Assembly: GCF_003937945.1 (NCBI RefSeq)
Contig: NZ_RSEC01000063.1
Coordinates: forward strand, 124,001 to 188,000
Source of the DNA: Amycolatopsis eburnea
Lineage (GTDB): Bacteria > Actinomycetota > Actinomycetes > Mycobacteriales > Pseudonocardiaceae
Reading direction: 5' to 3'
Length of the DNA stretch: 64,000 nt
Below the pieces are notes generated by a model. That model was given only the letters and a program-made list of their open reading frames with translations. It searched no databases and was not told the DNA's origin. Each line of letters opens with the position of its first letter. Positions within the stretch are counted from its first letter, which is position 1. Positions 57,338-64,000 of the stretch are shown piece by piece. Position numbers and translations under genes: made by a program.

Positions 57338-60055
57338 TCAGCCGGGCGTGCAGGGCCGGCCGTTGAGCGAGATCGACGCGGGCTTGGAGTTCGTCGCGCC
57401 GGCGGTGCCGGTGAAGCCGAACTCGGCGCTGCCGCCCGCCGGGATCGTCTTGTTCCAGCCCGCGTCCACCGCCGACACCGCCGTGCCGGTCTGGGTGACC
57501 GTCGCGTTCCACGCCTGCGTCACCCGCTGGCCGTCCGCGAACGTCCACGCCACCGTCCAGCCGTTCACCGCGGCGGTGCCCGTGTTGCCCACCTTCACCG
57601 AGGCCTGGAAGCCGCCCTGCCACTGGTTCGTGACCGCGTAGGCCGCCGTGCACGAGCCCGACGGCGCCGGCGTGGTCGTCGTCGTGGGCGGGGTGGACGT
57701 GGTGGGCGTGGTGGTCGTCGTCGGCGGGGGTTCGGTACCCCCGGAGTCGCCCACGATCACGCCACGCCCGTTCGTGCCCACGTAGACCCGGCCGTACACC
57801 CGCGGATCCCCGCTGAGCGCCGCCCCGATGTTGCCGTACTGGTGCTGGTCGTCGTTGATCCGCGTCCACGACCCGCCCGCGTCGTCCGACCGGAAGATCC
57901 CGCGCACCCCGCCGATCTTCGCGATCGTGTATAACGTCGCATACGTCCGGCCGGAGGCGGCCTTGCCGAACCCGATGTTGTCGGCCTCGGTGACCCCCGC
58001 CAGCTTCGTGAAGGACGCTCCGGAGTCGGTCGAGTGCCAGAGGCCGTACGTCGTGCCCGAGCCGCCGGCGAGCCAGACGTCCCCCGCCACCCCGGGCATC
58101 GCCTTGAAGTGCGCGGAGCCGGTGGGCAGGCCGGTGGCCGCGGTCGCGGTGAAGGTCGCGCCGCCGTCGGTGCTGACGTAGAACTTCCCGGCCGCGAAGC
58201 CGTAGAACCGCTTCGGGTCGACGCGGTCGGACTCGACCACCGCGCCGGCCGGGATGCCCGCGGACGCCGTCCAGGACGAGCCGAAGCCGACCGAGTGGCT
58301 CACCGGGGTGCCGTCCGGGCTCCAGACGAACCGGCTGCCGTCGGCGGCCGCGGCGACCGTGCCGCCGCTCGCCCCGCCGGACGGCTCCGCGCCCTGGAAC
58401 CAGTTCTTGCCGCCGTCGGTGGAGAACGCGATCCGGTTGTCGTTCGGCCGGGCGCTGCGGTCGAGCGTGCCGGCCCGGACGATCGTCGCCGGGCTCAGCT
58501 CGGCGTAGTCCAGGCTGGTGGTCGTGGTGAAGACCGGCTGGGTGTACATCGTGGCCGGGACGGCGTCGAGGCTGTCGTGCCGGAACCCGCCGATGTCGCC
58601 GAGGCCGGACAGCAGGGGCGCGCCCGACGGCGGGCTGATCAGGTCGAGCACCGCGGTCTCTTCGAGGCCACCGACGACCGGCTTGAGCGTGATCTTCCCG
58701 CCGCTGTCCCACTTCGTCAGGTCGGTCGACCCGTAGATCGTCGCGCCGGTGCCGTAGAGGAAGTGGTTCGAGTCGAAGGGGTCGATCTCCGCGGACTCGG
58801 TCATCCAGCCGAGCTTCGGCGACGGCACCGGGGGAGCGGCCTGGACGCCGAAGGTCAGCCACGGCACCGAAGAGATGTCCTGGGTGTAGCGCAGCGACCG
58901 GTCGGGGTAGCTGGTGAAGTCCCAGATCCGCGTCCAGGTGGCGCCGCCGTCGGTGCTGCGGAAGAAGATCACGTCCGGCCACCACGAGACTTGCGTGGCG
59001 ACCATGAGCGTGTTCGGGTGCTGCCGGTCGATCGTCAGGCCGCTGTAGCCGAAGTAGTCGTCCGTGCTGTCGGACGGGATCGGGCTGATCCGCGTCCAGG
59101 CGCCGGTCTTCGTGGCGTACTTCCAGACGTCGCCCTTCGCGCCGTCGTAGGGGCCGCCGGTGTCGCTGGTCGCGAGGTAGAGGTAGCCGCCGACCGGGTC
59201 GAGGACGCCCTTGTGCGCCAGGTACCCGGTGGGCTGGCCGGCCAGCCGGGTCCACGACGCGCCGCCGTCGGTGCTGCGGTAGACGGTGTTCTGCTTGTCC
59301 GCGACGCCGACGTAGATCGTCTGCGTGGTGCTTCCCCTGGTGCCGGTCGTGGGGTCGAACGTCACCCAGGTGACGCCTTCGTTGTCGCTGGAGTAGCCCG
59401 ACGGGTCGCTGGGGTCGGGGGCGTAGGTGCCCGGGTTCGGGAAGCTGGTCACCTTCGCCCAGCTGACGCCGGAGTCGGTGCTGCGCCAGAGCCCGTTGCC
59501 GCTGGGTGCGCCGAGGTAGAGGACGCTGTTGCGGTTCGGGTCGATCGCGAGCCGCTCGCCCATGCCGCGGCCGGGCATGTTGCCGCCGAGCTTGAACGGC
59601 AGCGCCGCCGCCTGCCACGTGGCACCGCGGTCGGCCGAGCGCAGGATCGCGCCGGTGTTCGGGTCCCAGCTGTTGGTGTACATCCCGGCCGCGACGTACA
59701 CGCGGTCCGGGTCGACGGCGTCGGTGGCGAGGCTGACGACGCCGTTGTGGCCCCAGTCGGTCCAGCCGACCGAGTCGAGCAGCGGGAGCCAGCGACCGGT
59801 CGAGGGGTTCCAGCGGTACGCGCCGCCGATGTCGGTGCGGGCGTAGACGAGCCCGGGTTCGGTCTGGTTGAAGACGATGCCCGGGACGAACCCGCCGCCG
59901 CCGATCTCGGCGTTGCGCCAGGTGTAGGACGCCGGTGCGGCGGGCGCGGCCGGCGCGCCGGCGGTGATCGCGACGGCGGCGGGCAGGAGGAGGGCGAGCG
60001 CGGCCGCGAGGAGCCGGCGAACCCGGGGTGTGCTGGGGGAAAGCAGTCGTCTCAC
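57338..60055 (-). CDS. GH74 xyloglucanase with C-terminal CBM2
   Basis: A 905-residue secreted endo-xyloglucanase built from two seven-bladed propellers. Signal peptide to about 45; YARTDIGGAYRW and LSGLGDIGGFRHD hold the two catalytic Asp residues; repeated Asp-box-like SxDGGxSWT turns (RSTDGGASWTRL, RSTDGGATWTRI) mark the blades. A Thr/Pro linker (about 770-795) leads to CBM2. The GTG at 60055 follows GGAGG by 6 bases. Divergent from a sugar symporter; a CebR-type box covers its promoter region. Confidence 0.94.
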   Translation of the reverse strand: MRRLLSPSTPRVRRLLAAALALLLPAAVAITAGAPAAPAAPASYTWRNAEIGGGGFVPGIVFNQTEPGLVYARTDIGGAYRWNPSTGRWLPLLDSVGWTDWGHNGVVSLATDAVDPDRVYVAAGMYTNSWDPNTGAILRSADRGATWQAAALPFKLGGNMPGRGMGERLAIDPNRNSVLYLGAPSGNGLWRSTDSGVSWAKVTSFPNPGTYAPDPSDPSGYSSDNEGVTWVTFDPTTGTRGSTTQTIYVGVADKQNTVYRSTDGGASWTRLAGQPTGYLAHKGVLDPVGGYLYLATSDTGGPYDGAKGDVWKYATKTGAWTRISPIPSDSTDDYFGYSGLTIDRQHPNTLMVATQVSWWPDVIFFRSTDGGATWTRIWDFTSYPDRSLRYTQDISSVPWLTFGVQAAPPVPSPKLGWMTESAEIDPFDSNHFLYGTGATIYGSTDLTKWDSGGKITLKPVVGGLEETAVLDLISPPSGAPLLSGLGDIGGFRHDSLDAVPATMYTQPVFTTTTSLDYAELSPATIVRAGTLDRSARPNDNRIAFSTDGGKNWFQGAEPSGGASGGTVAAAADGSRFVWSPDGTPVSHSVGFGSSWTASAGIPAGAVVESDRVDPKRFYGFAAGKFYVSTDGGATFTATAATGLPTGSAHFKAMPGVAGDVWLAGGSGTTYGLWHSTDSGASFTKLAGVTEADNIGFGKAASGRTYATLYTIAKIGGVRGIFRSDDAGGSWTRINDDQHQYGNIGAALSGDPRVYGRVYVGTNGRGVIVGDSGGTEPPPTTTTTPTTSTPPTTTTTPAPSGSCTAAYAVTNQWQGGFQASVKVGNTGTAAVNGWTVAWTFADGQRVTQAWNATVTQTGTAVSAVDAGWNKTIPAGGSAEFGFTGTAGATNSKPASISLNGRPCTPG

Positions 60056-60072
60056 GTCGGCCTCCACGGCTC

Positions 60073-60086
60073 TGGGAGCGCTTCCA
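60073..60086. promoter_or_regulatory. CebR-type operator of the GH74 gene
   Basis: TGGGAGCGCTTCCA, 13 of 14 matches. On the minus strand TTGCCG, 17 bases, TACCGT lies directly upstream, ending 4 bases from the box. Confidence 0.8.
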
Positions 60087-60280
60087 GGGGACGGTAAAAG
60101 CGTTCGATGATTTCGGCAACCAGGACTGTCCACTTTGGATTTGGAGCCATCTCGAGGCTGTCACATATGTGAACATCGATCAGGTGACTGAATTGTTATC
60201 GCGCGCGGCCTTGTCGGGGTTTTTCCGGCGTGTGAGTGTGGTGCCCGCTGGACTGGACCTACGAAAGAGGCGACCCGGCA

Positions 60281-61666
60281 ATGACGCAGACAGCCCCGGC
60301 GCGGCACATCAGCCGGACCACCTTGTACTTCTTCGGTGCGCTCGGGGGCATCCTCTTCGGCTACGACCTCGGCGTGATCTCCGGGGTGCTCCCGTTCATC
60401 GGGAAACTGTGGGCGCTGACCAGCTGGGACAAGGGCGTGATCACCGCCAGCCTGTCGGTCGGCGCCATCGTCGGCGCGCTGTTCTCCAGCCGCACCAACG
60501 AAGCGCTCGGCCGGCGCCGCACGATCATGGTCGCCGCGGCGATCGTCATCGTGGGCACCCTGGCGGCGGCTTTCTCGCCGACGTTCACGCTGCTCGTGCT
60601 TTCCCGCTTGGTCATCGGAGTGGGCATCGGGCTTTCTTCGTCGACGGTTCCGACGTACTTGTCCGAATTGGCGCCGGCGCGGTTGCGCGGCGCGATGGGC
60701 GCGCTGAACCAGATCTTCATCGTCAGCGGCATCCTGATCGCGTTCCTGGTGAGCTACTGGCTCGGCCCGGTTTCGGCGTGGCGGTGGATGTTCGCCGGCG
60801 CGATCGTGCCCGCGGCGATCCTGCTCGCCGGGCTCGCGTTCCTGCCGGAGACCCCGCGCTGGCTGCTCAAGAACGGCCGCGAGGAGGAGGCGCGGCGGGT
60901 GCTGGCCAGTGCCCACGGCAATTCGGTGAACCTCGACGAGGAGATCTCGACCATCCGCGAAGTCATCCGGATGGACACCGAAGAGAAGCCGCGCTTCCGC
61001 GACCTGTTCGCCGGCTGGGTGCGGCCGATGCTGTTCGTGGCCGTGCTGCTCGCGGTGGGCCAGCAGTTCAGCGGCGTCAACGCGATCAACGCCTACTTCC
61101 CGACCATGCTCATCGGGCTCGGCTTCGCCACGCAGGCCGCGCTGCTGTCCGGCGTGCTGCTCGGCGTCACGAAGTTCCTGTTCACCGCGTGGGTCGTGTT
61201 CGTGGTGGACCGCTGGGGCCGCAAGCCGTTGCTGCTCATCGGCAACGTGATCATGGTGCTCACGCTCGCCGCGGCGGGGCTGATCGTGCTCAACGTCCAC
61301 GACACCGGCCTGCGCGGCATCCTGATGCTGGTGATGATGGTGCTCTACCTGGTCGGCTACGAACTCGGCTGGGGCGCGGTCGTCTGGGTGATGATGTCCG
61401 AGGTCTTCCCGCTCAAGGTCCGCGCGGCGGGCATGGGCGTGAGCAGCGTCGTCCTGTGGGCGGCGACGGGCATCGTGAGCGCGGTGTTCCCGATCATCTC
61501 CGACCCGAAGTCCCTCGGCATCGGCGGCTCGATGTTCCTGTTCGCGGGCATCAACGTGGTGCTGTTCGGGCTGACGAAGTGGCTGGTCCCGGAGACGAAG
61601 GGCCGCACGCTGGAACAGATCGAACTCGACCTCCGGGCGCGGCAGGGGGTCGGCGCGAAGGGCTGA
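60281..61666 (+). CDS. MFS sugar:H+ symporter (SP family)
   Basis: A 461-residue, 12-helix sugar porter. FFGALGGILFGYDLGVISG, RTNEALGRRRTIM, PRWLLKNGREEEA, FVVDRWGRKPLLL and VPETKGRTLEQIE are the classic SP-family signatures. Likely substrates are glucose, xylose or other hexose/pentose released outside the cell. AGAGG lies 12 bases before the ATG, a long spacing. Divergent from GH74, so it may import monosaccharides released from xyloglucan. Confidence 0.92.
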   Translation: MTQTAPARHISRTTLYFFGALGGILFGYDLGVISGVLPFIGKLWALTSWDKGVITASLSVGAIVGALFSSRTNEALGRRRTIMVAAAIVIVGTLAAAFSPTFTLLVLSRLVIGVGIGLSSSTVPTYLSELAPARLRGAMGALNQIFIVSGILIAFLVSYWLGPVSAWRWMFAGAIVPAAILLAGLAFLPETPRWLLKNGREEEARRVLASAHGNSVNLDEEISTIREVIRMDTEEKPRFRDLFAGWVRPMLFVAVLLAVGQQFSGVNAINAYFPTMLIGLGFATQAALLSGVLLGVTKFLFTAWVVFVVDRWGRKPLLLIGNVIMVLTLAAAGLIVLNVHDTGLRGILMLVMMVLYLVGYELGWGAVVWVMMSEVFPLKVRAAGMGVSSVVLWAATGIVSAVFPIISDPKSLGIGGSMFLFAGINVVLFGLTKWLVPETKGRTLEQIELDLRARQGVGAKG

Positions 61667-61671
61667 GACGT

Positions 61672-61842
61672 CAGGGGCCCGGCAAAGTCGCGTCGGTGAG
61701 CGGGTGGCCGGCCGCGTGGTCTGCCCGGCGTCGCGGGGATGTCATGAAAGGGTCGTTCATGTCGTCTGGTGAGGTGAACGACCCTTTCATGACATCGCGG
61801 AGGGGCGGATCGGCCGTGCTGCCCGACTTTGCCGGGGCCCTG
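61672..61842. repeat. nested inverted repeats (possible MITE-like element)
   Basis: An outer pair CAGGGGCCCGGCAAAGTCG (61672-61690) and its near-complement at 61824-61842 encloses an inner perfect 19-bp pair (61741-61759 and 61775-61793, core GAAAGGGTCGTTCA). It lies between convergent genes. Confidence 0.75.
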
Positions 61843-61866
61843 GGCTGAGACTACGTCCGGGCGTGC

Positions 61867-62724
61867 TCAGCCCACCGGTGCGGCCAGGCCCAGCTTGCCG
61901 GCGAGGCGGCCGACCCAGGCTTCCACTTCCTCCGGCGCCCGGTCCGGCAGCCCGAAGATCGTCTCGGTCACCCCGAGCGCGTCCAGGTGCGCCAGCCGTT
62001 CCGGGTCAGGACGCTCGCCGAGCGCGCAGATCCGCGGCGCTCCCGTGCGTCCCTCCGCAGCCCAGATCTCGTTCAGCAGCGCCACGTGCCCGTCCAGGTC
62101 GGTGTCCGCCGGCGTCGTGATCCAGCCGTCGGCGTGACGGGCGATCCAGCGGAACGTCTTCTCCGTCGGGCCCGCGCCGAGCAGCACCGGGATGTGCGCC
62201 TGGACCGGCTTCGGCCACGCCCAGCTCGGCCCGAACGACACGAACTCGCCGTCGTAGGAAGCTTCTTCCTCCGTCCACAGTGCACTCATCGCCTCGAGGT
62301 ACTCCCGCAGCGCGGTGCGGCGGCGGGTGCCGGGCACGCCGTGGTCGTTCAGCTCGTCGACGTTCCAGCCGAAGCCGGTGCCGAGCGTGACGCGGCCGCC
62401 GGAGAGGTGGTCGAGGCTCGCGATCGTCTTGGCCAGGGTGATCGGGTCGCTCTCCACCGGCAGCGCGACCGCCGTGGACAGCCTGATCCGCGACGTCACC
62501 GCGGCCGCCGTCGCCAGCGCGACCCACGGGTCGAGGGTGCGGCTGTAGCGGTCGTCGGGCAGGGACGCGTCGCCGGTGCGCGGGTGCGGGGACTCCCGCT
62601 TCACCGGGATGTGCGTGTGCTCGGGCACGTAGAAGGTGGCGAACCCGGCGGCCTCCGCGACGCGCGCGGCGGCCGCGGGGGTGATGCCCCGGTCGCTGGT
62701 GAACAGCACGATTCCGTAGTCCAC
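61867..62724 (-). CDS. F420-dependent LLM-class oxidoreductase
   Basis: A 285-residue luciferase-like protein. DYGIVLFTSDRGI, YVPEHTHIPV, LATAAAVTSRIRLSTAV, GGRVTLGTGFGWNVDEL and VLLGAGPTEKTFRWIARHADGW are conserved in F420 oxidoreductases of the Rv-type TIGR03619-like group. The ATG has no ribosome site and lies 6 bases beyond a TACGCT -10, so the message is probably leaderless. An AACGTGTT palindrome sits between its -35 and -10, suggesting TetR-type control, perhaps KstR-like. Confidence 0.85.
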   Translation of the reverse strand: MDYGIVLFTSDRGITPAAAARVAEAAGFATFYVPEHTHIPVKRESPHPRTGDASLPDDRYSRTLDPWVALATAAAVTSRIRLSTAVALPVESDPITLAKTIASLDHLSGGRVTLGTGFGWNVDELNDHGVPGTRRRTALREYLEAMSALWTEEEASYDGEFVSFGPSWAWPKPVQAHIPVLLGAGPTEKTFRWIARHADGWITTPADTDLDGHVALLNEIWAAEGRTGAPRICALGERPDPERLAHLDALGVTETIFGLPDRAPEEVEAWVGRLAGKLGLAAPVG

Positions 62725-62730
62725 GGAGCG

Positions 62731-62759
62731 AGCGTATTAGAACGTGTTTCAGTTTTCAA
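62731..62759 (-). promoter_or_regulatory. promoter with a TetR/KstR-like operator
   Basis: Minus strand: TTGAAA (62754-62759), 17 bases, TACGCT (62731-62736). The spacer holds TAGAACGTGTTTCA (62738-62751), matching TnnAACnnGTTnnA, the KstR-type pattern. It is an AT-rich island in this genome. Confidence 0.5.
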
Positions 62760-63020
62760 GGCCGGCCGGGTGCTGCGGAGGGTCGCCGGTCGAGTACCCT
62801 TGGTGACCTTGTCCAGCGCCGGTCGAGCCGCGCTGGACGTGACGCGGGTAGGCAGGCGGGGAGCAGAGCGGCGGGGTGGTTCACCGGCACGGTGGAGGGG
62901 CCCGCGACGACCGGGGAGGCAACGTGTCAATCCTTTGTGGACGGAGAGCGTCCCAGTCCGTGGAATCCGGGGCGGGGCGGGATGGCGTGCGCGGCCGGGG
63001 ATCCGATACCGTGGACCACA

Positions 63021-63105
63021 GGCCGAGAGGCGCTGCAACGGACCACCGGGTCCGCCACGCTCGGCCGGGATTGACCAACCAAGGGCGCCTCCCGACCAAG
63101 GGAGG
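63021..63105 (+). promoter_or_regulatory. S-adenosylhomocysteine (SAH) riboswitch of metH
   Basis: P1: GGCCGAG (63021-63027) with CTCGGCC (63060-63066). The conserved GCGCTGCAA follows P1. P2: CGGACC (63039-63044) with GGTCCG (63049-63054), then CCACGCTCGG. Pseudoknot: AGGCGC (63028-63033) with GCGCCT (63085-63090). This matches the SAH riboswitch consensus. Downstream, CCTCCC (63088-63093) can pair with GGGAGG (63100-63105), the metH ribosome site; the pseudoknot uses the same CCT, so SAH binding should free translation. The remaining upstream leader (62760-63020) shows no gene. Confidence 0.85.
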
Positions 63106-63111
63106 CTGCCG

Positions 63112-64000
63112 GTGAACACCCCGCGAGAGTCCGAGGCGCGCCTGCGCGAGCTGTTCGACCAGCGGGTGGCGGTGCTGGACGGCGCCTGGGGCACCATGCT
63201 GCAGGGTGCCGGGCTGACCCCCGCCGACTACCGCGGAGACCGCTTCGGCGAGCACACCCACGACGTCACCGGCGACCCCGACCTGCTCAACCTCACCCGC
63301 CCGGACGTCATCCTCGACGTCCACCGCCAGTACCTGGCCGCGGGCGCGGACATCACCACGACGAACACCTTCACCGCCACCAGCATCGGCCAGGCCGACT
63401 ACGGGCTGCAGTCCCACGTCCACGAGATGAACGTCCGCGGCGCGCAGCTGGCCCGCCAGGCCGCCGACGAGTTCGGCGGCCGGTTCGTCGCCGGCTCGAT
63501 CGGCCCGCTCAACGTCACGCTCAGCCTGTCGCCGAAGGTCGACGACCCGGCGTACCGGGCAGTGACGTTCGAGCAGGTCAAGGCCGCCTACGCGGAGCAG
63601 ATCGCCGGGCTCGCCGAGGGCGGTGTCGACCTGCTGCTGATCGAGACGATCTTCGACACCCTGAACTGCAAGGCCGCGATCGCCGCCGCCCGCGAGGTGG
63701 CGCCGGACCTGCCGCTGTGGATCTCGGTGACCATCGTCGACCTCAGCGGCCGGACGCTCTCGGGGCAGACCGTCGAGGCGTTCTGGAGCTCGATCGAGCA
63801 CGCGAAGCCGCTGGTCGTGGGCGTGAACTGCTCGCTGGGCGCCGAGGAGATGCGCCCGCACGTCGAGGAGCTCGCCCGGATCGCCGACGCCTACGTCGCC
63901 TGCCACCCCAACGCCGGGCTGCCGAACGCCTTCGGCGGCTACGACGAGACGCCGGAGCAGACCGCGGGGCTGATCGGCGGGTTCGCCCGCGACGGGCTGG
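63112..64000 (+). CDS. metH: cobalamin-dependent methionine synthase, N-terminal part
   Basis: The first 296 codons are present; the gene runs off the right edge. It starts at GTG 63112 behind GGGAGG. The homocysteine-binding domain is visible: LDGAWGTMLQGAGL, DITTTNTFTATSIGQADYG, GSIGPLNVTLS, LLIETIFDTLNCKAA, and GVNCSLGAEEMRP with a zinc-ligand Cys. The enzyme methylates homocysteine with methyl-folate, clearing homocysteine formed from SAH. Control by an SAH-sensing riboswitch fits that role. Confidence 0.95.
   Translation, partial: MNTPRESEARLRELFDQRVAVLDGAWGTMLQGAGLTPADYRGDRFGEHTHDVTGDPDLLNLTRPDVILDVHRQYLAAGADITTTNTFTATSIGQADYGLQSHVHEMNVRGAQLARQAADEFGGRFVAGSIGPLNVTLSLSPKVDDPAYRAVTFEQVKAAYAEQIAGLAEGGVDLLLIETIFDTLNCKAAIAAAREVAPDLPLWISVTIVDLSGRTLSGQTVEAFWSSIEHAKPLVVGVNCSLGAEEMRPHVEELARIADAYVACHPNAGLPNAFGGYDETPEQTAGLIGGFARDGL

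Noticed and set aside
55665..60176. 1503-codon open frame on the minus strand
   Set aside because: It is antisense to the HAD and MDR genes and out of frame with GH74; it has no recognisable domain and is rich in Arg/Gly/Pro.
62760..63020. Cobalamin riboswitch before metH
   Set aside because: No B12-box was found. The structure adjacent to the gene fits the SAH riboswitch instead, and the sequence upstream of it shows no second aptamer.

Overview
The window is chromosomal DNA from a high-GC actinomycete. An Amycolatopsis-like member of the Pseudonocardiaceae fits best. The signs are very high GC with strong G/C third-position bias, GTG starts, F420-dependent (LLM) oxidoreductases, GAF-ANTAR regulators, an AfsA-type autoregulator gene, many CBM2-bearing cellulases, and recurring long palindromes at gene ends. 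No tRNA, rRNA, CRISPR array, insertion sequence or prophage was recognised. Both window edges cut genes: an MFS transporter on the left and metH on the right.

Region 1 (1-12.7 kb) is mixed metabolism: the end of an MHS-type transporter, a secreted SGNH esterase, a secreted GH29 alpha-L-fucosidase, 4-hydroxybenzoate hydroxylase (pobA), a GT39-like membrane glycosyltransferase, a LysA-like PLP decarboxylase with a divergent LysR regulator, a VOC protein, and an NDH-2-like oxidoreductase coupled to a small protein.

Region 2 (about 12.7-29 kb) looks like a general-stress regulon. It encodes a SigB/SigF-family sigma factor with an RsbW-like anti-sigma factor and a STAS protein. Around them lie a holin-like/DUF3618/DUF4235 operon, SRPBCC, aldo/keto reductase, hemerythrin, CYTH-CHAD, two GAF-ANTAR proteins, an F420 oxidoreductase, a CBS protein, malic enzyme, and a DNA-repair block (Ku, stand-alone LigD ligase and polymerase, UdgX-type uracil-DNA glycosylase). 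Reading the intergenic spaces by eye, most of these units carry a GNNT-N15/16-GGGTA element, the promoter type used by SigB/SigF-family holoenzymes. The sigma operon itself carries one.

Region 3 (29-60.3 kb) is a cellulose and xyloglucan utilisation island: a sugar-acid dehydratase, a cebEFG-bglC operon with divergent cebR, a GH48-GH5-GH6 cellulase operon, an orphan CebE paralogue with a second LacI regulator, an AA10 lytic polysaccharide monooxygenase, an AGE-family epimerase, an aldo/keto reductase, a CBM2 protein with a Cip1-like domain, and a GH74 xyloglucanase. Near-perfect TGGGAGCGCTCCCA boxes (the CebR operator type) sit just downstream of promoter elements at nearly every one of these units. 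Embedded at 52.2-57.1 kb is a five-gene operon containing a TPR/HTH regulator, an AfsA-related hotdog protein, a tandem carboxymuconolactone-decarboxylase-fold protein, a HAD phosphatase and a zinc-free MDR reductase. This is a candidate signalling-molecule pathway, and a CebR-type box lies upstream of it.

Region 4 (60.3-64 kb) holds a sugar/H+ symporter, an F420 oxidoreductase behind a TetR/KstR-like operator, and methionine synthase (metH) preceded by a well-formed S-adenosylhomocysteine riboswitch whose pseudoknot competes with a hairpin sequestering the ribosome-binding site.

Coordinates were read by eye. Family calls rest on recognised motifs and not on database searches.
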